This document shows positions 6,320-11,567 of a DNA stretch of 11,567 bases, in pieces (the stretch's first letter is position 1; each line of letters starts with the position of its first letter). The stretch is taken from positions 1 to 11,567 of the forward strand of contig PFUQ01000237.1 of the NCBI GenBank assembly GCA_002790175.1, given 5' to 3'. The stretch is from Flavobacteriales bacterium CG_4_9_14_3_um_filter_32_8 (GTDB taxonomy: Bacteria > Bacteroidota > Bacteroidia > Flavobacteriales_E > Vicingaceae). The translations under genes and the position numbers were made by a program. The notes below the pieces were generated by a model, which was given only the letters and a program-made list of their open reading frames with translations, searched no databases and was not told the origin of the DNA.

Positions 6320-8164
6320 ATGTGTGGAATTGTAGCATATCTTGGAGACAAGCAAGCCTACCCAATACTCATAAAAGGCTTAAAAAGATTAGAATATAGA
6401 GGCTATGATAGTGCAGGTGTTGCACTAATAGATGGACATGAAATTAATCTCTACAAAAAGAAAGGAAAGGTTATTGAATTAGAAAGTTTTACACAAGGAA
6501 AAAATATTAAAGGAACCGTAGGTATTGGTCATACTAGATGGGCTACTCATGGTATACCAAACGATGAAAATGCACATCCACACTTCTCGGGGTCAGAAAA
6601 TTTAGCCATCATTCACAATGGCATTATCGAAAATTACGCTAGTTTAAAAGCGGAACTATTAAAACGTGGACATCAATTTACAAGTGAAACAGATACTGAA
6701 GTATTGATTCATTTAATCGAAGACATTCAAAACAATACGCATGTAGATTTGGTAGAGGCCGTAAGAATAGCGTTAAACAAAACGCTTGGAGCTTATGCAA
6801 TTGTAATTGTTTCTAAAGACAATCCCGACACCATGATTGCTGCTAAAAAAAGTAGCCCTTTGGTAATTGGAATAGGTGATAATTTTGAGTATTTTGTTGC
6901 TTCAGATGCTACTCCAATTGTAGAATACACCAAAAATGTAGTTTATTTAAACGATGAGGAAATTGCCATTATGCAACGTGGTAAAAAGTTGCAATTGATG
7001 GACATCAAAAAACATGCAATTACTCCTTATATACAAGAGTTAGAAGTTCATTTAGAAGCAATAGAGAAAGGTGGTTTTGAACACTTTATGCTCAAAGAAA
7101 TATTCGAACAACCACAATCTATCAGAAACAGTATGCGTGGAAGAATAGATTTAGATAAAGGCATTGTATCTTTAGGTGGGATTAGAGATTATGAACAAAA
7201 AATTATTAATGCTCAACGTATTATTATTGTTGCCTGCGGAACATCATGGCACGCTGGTTTAGTCGGAGAATACTTATTTGAAGATTTAGCTAGAATACCC
7301 GTTGAAGTTGAATATGCCTCTGAATTTAGATATAGAAACCCCATCATTAACGAAAGTGATGTTGTTATTGCCATTTCTCAATCTGGCGAAACTGCCGATA
7401 CCTTAGCAGCCATTAAATTGGCGAAAGAAAAAGGAGCTACAATTATTGGTATTTGCAACGTAGTAGGTTCTACCATTTCTAGAGCTACTGATGGTGGGTC
7501 TTATACCCATGCTGGACCAGAAATTGGAGTTGCATCAACCAAAGCATTTACAGCTCAGGTTACTGTATTGTCATTGATGGCACTCTCCATAGCTCATAAA
7601 AAGGGAAGTATTTCTGAATCAAAATTTAGACAATTATTGGTTGAGCTCTACGCTATACCAGAAAAAGTAGCTTTATTATTAGAATCGGACGAAAAAATAA
7701 AATATATTGCAAGTATATTTAAGGGAGTAAGTAATTTCCTTTATTTAGGCAGAGGATATAATTTTCCTGTAGCTTTAGAAGGAGCTTTAAAATTAAAAGA
7801 AATTTCTTACATCCATGCAGAAGGATACCCAGCCGCAGAAATGAAACATGGACCAATTGCTTTAATTGATGAGGAAATGCCTGTTGTAGTTATCGCTACT
7901 AGAAAAGGAAATTACGAAAAAGTAATAAGCAACATTGAAGAAGTAAAAGCTCGTAATGGAAAAATAATAGCCATTGTAACTAAGGGAGATGTTGATGTTA
8001 AAAAAATTGCTGATTATGTGATAGAAATCCCTGAAGTAGAAGATGCCTTAAGCCCACTGTTAACTTGTATTCCTTTGCAACTACTTTCGTATCACATTGC
8101 TGTTATGAGAGGATGTAATGTAGATCAACCAAGAAATTTAGCAAAATCGGTTACGGTAGAGTAA
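6320..8164 (+). CDS. glmS: Glutamine--fructose-6-phosphate aminotransferase (isomerizing)
   Basis: Makes glucosamine-6-phosphate from fructose-6-phosphate and glutamine, the first step towards UDP-GlcNAc for peptidoglycan and lipopolysaccharide. The 614-residue length matches the family (E. coli 609). The N-terminal class II amidotransferase domain (about 2-220) has nucleophile Cys2 in MCGIVAYLG, GHTRWATHG (70-78) and HNGIIEN. Two SIS sugar-phosphate domains follow: CGTSWHAG (306-313) and SQSGETADT (353-361) in the first, and GRGYNFPVALEGALKLKEISY-type and GYPAAEMKHGPIAL stretches in the second. The C-terminal LAKSVTVE includes the conserved catalytic-site Lys609. The gene starts 3 bp after the DUF4270 stop. 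No glmS ribozyme is seen or possible in that gap. It converges with the TM2 gene with only 2 bp between stop codons. Confidence 0.98.
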   Translation: MCGIVAYLGDKQAYPILIKGLKRLEYRGYDSAGVALIDGHEINLYKKKGKVIELESFTQGKNIKGTVGIGHTRWATHGIPNDENAHPHFSGSENLAIIHNGIIENYASLKAELLKRGHQFTSETDTEVLIHLIEDIQNNTHVDLVEAVRIALNKTLGAYAIVIVSKDNPDTMIAAKKSSPLVIGIGDNFEYFVASDATPIVEYTKNVVYLNDEEIAIMQRGKKLQLMDIKKHAITPYIQELEVHLEAIEKGGFEHFMLKEIFEQPQSIRNSMRGRIDLDKGIVSLGGIRDYEQKIINAQRIIIVACGTSWHAGLVGEYLFEDLARIPVEVEYASEFRYRNPIINESDVVIAISQSGETADTLAAIKLAKEKGATIIGICNVVGSTISRATDGGSYTHAGPEIGVASTKAFTAQVTVLSLMALSIAHKKGSISESKFRQLLVELYAIPEKVALLLESDEKIKYIASIFKGVSNFLYLGRGYNFPVALEGALKLKEISYIHAEGYPAAEMKHGPIALIDEEMPVVVIATRKGNYEKVISNIEEVKARNGKIIAIVTKGDVDVKKIADYVIEIPEVEDALSPLLTCIPLQLLSYHIAVMRGCNVDQPRNLAKSVTVE

Positions 8165-8166
8165 TT

Positions 8167-8550
8167 CTACTTCCCCCACATGATAATTTGTGGTCGGTAC
8201 TCAAATTTAGATAAATCTTTTGTGAAAATGATTTGAATCAAATCTATCAATGGAAGTATGCCCAATCCACCTAAAGTTACAGAATAAATAATTGGGGTTC
8301 TTTGATGAGTTCCTAAATAAATGCGATGCCCACCTAAAAATCCTGTGAAAACGGTAAACAAAATGGCTTTTCCTCTCTTAAATTTAACAGTAACAATAGC
8401 AGCACCAGCAATTGTGTCAGCAAGATTATTTTCTTGAATGGAAACAATTACTTGATTTTCGTTAATACTCAACCCAACAGAATTATTGGCTCTGCTGCTT
8501 AAGTTAAATAATAAAAAAAACAAAAAAAGAAACAAAATGCTAATCTTCAT
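8167..8550 (-). CDS. TM2-domain membrane protein with N-terminal signal sequence
   Basis: The 127-residue protein opens with MKI and a strongly hydrophobic Leu/Phe stretch ending around SSRA, likely a cleaved signal peptide. A polar stretch of roughly 40 residues follows, then two hydrophobic segments joined by GFLGGHRIYLGTHQRTP and continuing GGLGILPLIDLIQIIF. That is the TM2 signature (two helices with a GxHRxYLG turn and a conserved IDL). The role of TM2 proteins in bacteria is not established. The ATG at 8548-8550 shares its A with the TGA stop of cysC (TGATG), indicating translational coupling. A GTG one codon earlier (8551-8553) is possible but less likely. Two A-runs (8513-8520 and 8522-8528, read as T-runs on the coding strand) fall in the signal-peptide codons. 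Confidence 0.82.
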   Translation of the reverse strand: MKISILFLFLFFLLFNLSSRANNSVGLSINENQVIVSIQENNLADTIAGAAIVTVKFKRGKAILFTVFTGFLGGHRIYLGTHQRTPIIYSVTLGGLGILPLIDLIQIIFTKDLSKFEYRPQIIMWGK

Positions 8551-9161
8551 CACTCAGCGAATGTTATTAAAGGCAAAATAGATGCTAAAATTTGATTTGC
8601 CGATTCTTCAATACTTTCATTAGCAGTTTTTACATCAATATCAGGGTTTAAAGGTGCCTCAAAAGGGGCATCAATTCCTGTAAAGTTTTTTATTTCTCCA
8701 GCTCTTGCTTTTTTATACAATCCTTTCACGTCTCTTTTTTCACAAACTTCAAAAGGAGTATTGATAAAAACTTCGATAAAATCAGCTGCTCCAATAATTT
8801 TTTTTGCATTTTCTCGAATTTCGATAGTTGGACTTACAAAACAATTGATGGTAATGATACCACCATTTAAAAACAACTTCGAAACTTCGGCAATTCGTCT
8901 GATGTTTTCTGTTCTATCCGCTTCGCTAAATCCTAAATTATTGTTGATTCCAACTCGCACATTATCGCCATCTAAAATCTGAGTTAAAAATCCTTGAGCG
9001 TTCAATTTCTTTTCTAAGGCAATGGCAATAGTTGTTTTTCCAGAGCCAGAAAAACCAGTCATCCAGATAACTTTGGCGTGCTGTTTTAACAACTGCTCTT
9101 TAGTAGTTCTTCCTAAAATAGCATCAAAAACAGGGTGTATATTTTTAGAATTTTGGCTCAT
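8550..9161 (-). CDS. cysC: Adenylyl-sulfate (APS) kinase
   Basis: Phosphorylates adenosine 5'-phosphosulfate with ATP to give PAPS, used for sulfate reduction or as sulfate donor for sulfated sugars. The 203-residue protein has the Walker A loop GFSGSGKTT (36-44), DGDNVR (64-69), the NIRRIAEV helix (86-93), FVSP (108-111) with the Ser that is phosphorylated in E. coli CysC, and the later CEKRDVKGLYKKARAGEI and GIDAPFEAP segments for APS binding. The N-terminal NIHPVFD...KQHAKVIWMTG matches bacterial stand-alone kinases, supporting the ATG at 9159-9161. No ATP sulfurylase gene (cysDN or sat) is adjacent, so it is separated from the usual pathway cluster. Its partner downstream is the overlapping TM2 gene. 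A TAnnTTTG element lies only 8 bases before the ATG. Confidence 0.96.
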   Translation of the reverse strand: MSQNSKNIHPVFDAILGRTTKEQLLKQHAKVIWMTGFSGSGKTTIAIALEKKLNAQGFLTQILDGDNVRVGINNNLGFSEADRTENIRRIAEVSKLFLNGGIITINCFVSPTIEIRENAKKIIGAADFIEVFINTPFEVCEKRDVKGLYKKARAGEIKNFTGIDAPFEAPLNPDIDVKTANESIEESANQILASILPLITFAE

Positions 9162-9169
9162 CGTTTACA

Positions 9170-9205
9170 CAAAAATACTTTTTTAAAAATTAGTATAAAC
9201 CCAAA
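9170..9205 (-). promoter_or_regulatory. Likely cysC promoter, giving a very short leader
   Basis: On the minus strand TATTTTTG (9170-9177) fits TAnnTTTG exactly. A TTTG at 9202-9205 could be the -33 element, with a 24-bp spacer that is slightly long. Only 8 bases separate the -7 element from the cysC ATG, so the transcript would be leaderless or nearly so. Confidence 0.55.
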
Positions 9206-9219
9206 CTTTCTTTTTTACT

Positions 9220-9227
9220 TATATTTG
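9220..9227 (+). promoter_or_regulatory. Likely -7 element of the deoC promoter
   Basis: TATATTTG matches the Bacteroidota TAnnTTTG consensus and lies 18 bases before the deoC ATG. No TTG is seen at the expected -33 distance, so the promoter may be weak or activator-dependent. It lies within 45 bp of the divergent cysC -7 element, so the two promoters could compete. Confidence 0.5.
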
Positions 9228-9245
9228 AACTCCAATAAATAAGAA

Positions 9246-10157
9246 ATGAGTAATACAAAAAACAAAATTGACTTTTTTTCTTCACCAAAAGTTGACCAAG
9301 TAGGAACATTAGATAGAATTGACAGAATTACAAGCAGAAGTATAAAAGACGAAACTAAACTTCAGGGGTTAAAGCTTGCCCTTAACATGGTTGATTTAAC
9401 CACATTAGAAGGTGCAGATACCGAAAATAAGGTTCGACAATTGTGTAATAAAGCACAACATTTACACGATGCTTATCCTGGATTGCCAACCGTTGCTGCG
9501 GTTTGTGTTTATCCAAATTTTGTAAAAACAGCCAAACAATGTTTGCAAGGTTCTAGAATTAATGTTGCATCTGTTGCAACGGCTTTTCCTAGTGGACAAT
9601 CGAGTTTAGAGGTAAAATTGTTAGACGTAAAAATTGCTACTGATGCTGGAGCAGAAGAAATTGATATGGTAATTAGTAGAGGTAAATTTCATGAGGGTGA
9701 ATACAACTTTGTGTTTGATGAAATTGCTACAATAAAAGAAGCTTGTGGAAAATCTCGATTAAAAGTAATACTAGAAACAGGAGAATTAGGTTCGTTCGAT
9801 AAAGTGAGAAAAGCAAGCGATATTGCCATTTTGGCTGGAGCAGATTTTATTAAAACATCTACCGGAAAAATTAGTCCAGCAGCAACCTTGCCAGTTACTT
9901 TAGTAATGCTCGAAGCCATAAAAGATTATTATTACAAAACAGGAATACAAGTGGGAATGAAACCTGCTGGAGGAATTTCTAACTCAAAATTAGCTTTACA
10001 ATACTTAATGTTGGTTAAAGAAACATTGGGGGCAGCTTGGTTAACCAACCAATGGTTTAGGTTTGGAGCAAGTAGCCTTGCCAACGACCTATTAATGCAA
10101 ATTGTAAAACAACAAACTGGAGTTTATCAATCAAAAGATTACTTTTCAAAAGATTAA
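9246..10157 (+). CDS. deoC: Deoxyribose-phosphate aldolase (long form)
   Basis: Cleaves 2-deoxyribose-5-phosphate to glyceraldehyde-3-phosphate and acetaldehyde in the cytosol, in nucleoside breakdown. The 303-residue protein has the class I aldolase residues: Asp140 in EEIDMVI, the Schiff-base Lys203 in DFIKTSTGK and the helper Lys239 in GMKPAGGIS. CVYPNFV and ATAFPSGQSS are further family stretches. It is longer than E. coli DeoC (259 residues), mainly through an N-terminal extension of roughly 40 residues before the ALNMVDLTTLEG opening strand, and belongs to the long DeoC type. The ATG at 9246 is supported by the TAnnTTTG element 18 bases upstream. The aldehyde dehydrogenase gene begins 3 bp after the stop, which suggests that the acetaldehyde product is oxidised by its neighbour. 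Confidence 0.96.
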   Translation: MSNTKNKIDFFSSPKVDQVGTLDRIDRITSRSIKDETKLQGLKLALNMVDLTTLEGADTENKVRQLCNKAQHLHDAYPGLPTVAAVCVYPNFVKTAKQCLQGSRINVASVATAFPSGQSSLEVKLLDVKIATDAGAEEIDMVISRGKFHEGEYNFVFDEIATIKEACGKSRLKVILETGELGSFDKVRKASDIAILAGADFIKTSTGKISPAATLPVTLVMLEAIKDYYYKTGIQVGMKPAGGISNSKLALQYLMLVKETLGAAWLTNQWFRFGASSLANDLLMQIVKQQTGVYQSKDYFSKD

Positions 10158-10160
10158 GCG

Positions 10161-11567
10161 ATGACAAAAAAAACGATAAAAATTAACTTCGATACTGGGT
10201 GGGATTTAGCTCCTGCACCAGAAAGTACCAGCCATATTCAATTGAATGAACAATACGATTTGTTTATTGGTGGAAAATGGGTAAAACCAAGTTCGGGCAA
10301 GTACTTTGCAACCATCAACCCTGCAACGGAAGAAAAAATTGCGATGATTGCAGAAGCCAACGAAAAAGATGTGGACAAAGCTGTAAAAGCTGCAAGAAAA
10401 GCCTACACCGAAGTTTGGAGTAAAATGCCTGCAAAAGAAAGAGCAAAATACATTTACCGAATTGCACGTTTAATTCAGGAAAAAGCAAGAGAATTTGCAG
10501 TTATCGAATCGATGGATGGAGGTAAACCCATCAGAGAATCTCGCGATGTTGATGTGCCTTTAGCTGCTGCACACTTTTTTTATTATGCTGGTTGGGCTGA
10601 TAAGTTAGATTATGCTTTTCCGAACCGCAAACCACAATCGTTAGGTGTTGCAGGACAAATTACTCCTTGGAACTTCCCTTTATTAATGGCTGCTTGGAAA
10701 ATTGCCCCAGCCTTAGCGACTGGCAATACAGTAGTGTTAAAACCTGCTGAAACTACTTCATTAACCGCTCTTAAATTAGCAGAAATTATTCAAGAAGCTG
10801 GTTTACCTGATGGTGTGGTAAATATTATTACTGGTGCTGGAGAAACAGGAGCAGCCATCGTAAATCATAACGATATAGATAAAATTGCTTTTACTGGTTC
10901 AACTGGTGTAGGAAAAATTATCCAAAATGCAATTGCTGGAACCAATAAAAAAGTAACCCTTGAATTGGGAGGAAAAGCTGCTAACATTATATTTGAAGAT
11001 GCTGCTTTAGACCAAGCTGTAGAAGGAATTATCAATGGAATTTATTTTAATCAAGGACACGTTTGCTGTGCTGGTTCTCGTTTGTTTGTAGAAGAATCTG
11101 TTTACGATATTGTTTTGCGAAAGCTAAAAGACCGAATGGAATCGCTAATTGTTGGAAATCCGTTAGATAAAAATACTGATATTGGTGCTATTAACTCGAA
11201 AGAGCAATTAACCACTATCAACAACTATTTGAAAATTGGTAAAAGTGAAGGAGCAGAAATGTACCAATCGAATTGTACAGTTCCTAAAAAAGGATTTTGG
11301 TGTAAACCAACCTTGTTTACCAATGTTTCTCAATCGAACAGAATTGTGCAAGAAGAAATTTTTGGACCTGTTTTAGCCATACAAACTTTTAGAACTGTTG
11401 CCGAAGTAATTGAAAAAGCCAACAACACTCCTTTTGGATTATCCGCAGGAGTATGGACGGACAAAGGTTCAAAATTGTTTAACCTTTCATCACAATTAAA
11501 AGCTGGTATTATTTGGGGAAATACCTTTAATAAATTCGACCCAACTTCGCCATTTGGAGGTTACAAA
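10161..11567 (+). CDS. Aldehyde dehydrogenase, NAD(P)-dependent (3' end outside window)
   Basis: The frame is open from the ATG at 10161 to the right edge, giving 469 residues of a protein that would normally be near 500 or more. The ALDH superfamily core is complete: cofactor-site PWNFPL with Asn171, VLKPAETT, FTGSTGVGK, general base Glu268 in LELGGK, catalytic Cys302 in QGHVCCAGSR, and EEIFGPV. Glu268 and Cys302 coincide with the numbering in mammalian ALDH2. The visible end, SPFGGYK, is the conserved stretch shortly before the C-terminus in this family, so only a few dozen residues are lost. Position 3 bp after deoC suggests one transcript and a role in oxidising the acetaldehyde (or another aldehyde) formed in deoxyribose breakdown. 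Substrate and NAD or NADP preference cannot be read from the sequence. I recall some deoC clusters carrying two tandem ALDH genes, so a second may follow. Confidence 0.95.
   Translation, partial: MTKKTIKINFDTGWDLAPAPESTSHIQLNEQYDLFIGGKWVKPSSGKYFATINPATEEKIAMIAEANEKDVDKAVKAARKAYTEVWSKMPAKERAKYIYRIARLIQEKAREFAVIESMDGGKPIRESRDVDVPLAAAHFFYYAGWADKLDYAFPNRKPQSLGVAGQITPWNFPLLMAAWKIAPALATGNTVVLKPAETTSLTALKLAEIIQEAGLPDGVVNIITGAGETGAAIVNHNDIDKIAFTGSTGVGKIIQNAIAGTNKKVTLELGGKAANIIFEDAALDQAVEGIINGIYFNQGHVCCAGSRLFVEESVYDIVLRKLKDRMESLIVGNPLDKNTDIGAINSKEQLTTINNYLKIGKSEGAEMYQSNCTVPKKGFWCKPTLFTNVSQSNRIVQEEIFGPVLAIQTFRTVAEVIEKANNTPFGLSAGVWTDKGSKLFNLSSQLKAGIIWGNTFNKFDPTSPFGGYK

Noticed and set aside
8513..8528. 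A8 and A7 runs in the TM2 gene as a phase-variation switch
   Set aside because: They encode Phe/Leu-rich signal-peptide codons in a low-GC genome, and runs this short are common; no out-of-frame evidence is seen.

Overview
The window looks like chromosome from a low-GC member of the Bacteroidota, most likely order Flavobacteriales. Four things point there: a C-terminal type IX secretion (T9SS) sorting domain on a repetitive cell-surface protein; Bacteroidota-type promoter elements (TAnnTTTG) before three genes; a DUF4270 lipoprotein; and the gene order panC-panD-LPG_synthase_TM facing a glycogen-synthase-like gene, DUF4270 and glmS, which I recall as a recurring flavobacterial neighbourhood. 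The species cannot be named from this sequence.

Layout. (1) 1-1758, plus strand: the 3' part of a large secreted repeat protein, open at the window's left edge. It carries six 96-bp Cys-bounded repeats, two other beta-sandwich-like modules and the T9SS tail. (2) 1830-4007, minus strand: a compact operon of panC, panD and a multi-membrane-span protein. PanC and PanD make beta-alanine and pantothenate, the coenzyme A precursor. The membrane gene starts with TTG two codons after the panD stop, in the same frame. (3) 4008-4149: divergent regulatory region with a good promoter for the rightward unit. (4) 4150-8164, plus strand: a one-domain glycogen-synthase-like protein, a DUF4270 lipoprotein and glmS, which makes glucosamine-6-phosphate for the cell envelope. 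A terminator-like hairpin with a T9 tract overlaps the start and signal-peptide codons of the DUF4270 gene. (5) 8167-9161, minus strand: cysC (APS kinase) followed by a translationally coupled TM2-domain protein, convergent with glmS only 2 bp away. (6) 9162-9245: divergent promoter region. (7) 9246-11567, plus strand: deoC and an aldehyde dehydrogenase that runs off the right edge. This pair suggests a deoxyribose-5-phosphate route in which the acetaldehyde released by DeoC is oxidised.

Most of the window is well-conserved housekeeping sequence. I see no tRNA, rRNA, CRISPR array, insertion sequence, phage or defence island, and no convincing new multi-gene system. The points most worth a second look are the hairpin/T-tract at the DUF4270 start, the single-domain GT5-like protein that lacks the usual ADP-glucose-binding motif, and several tight or overlapping start arrangements. 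No gap between genes exceeds 150 bases.
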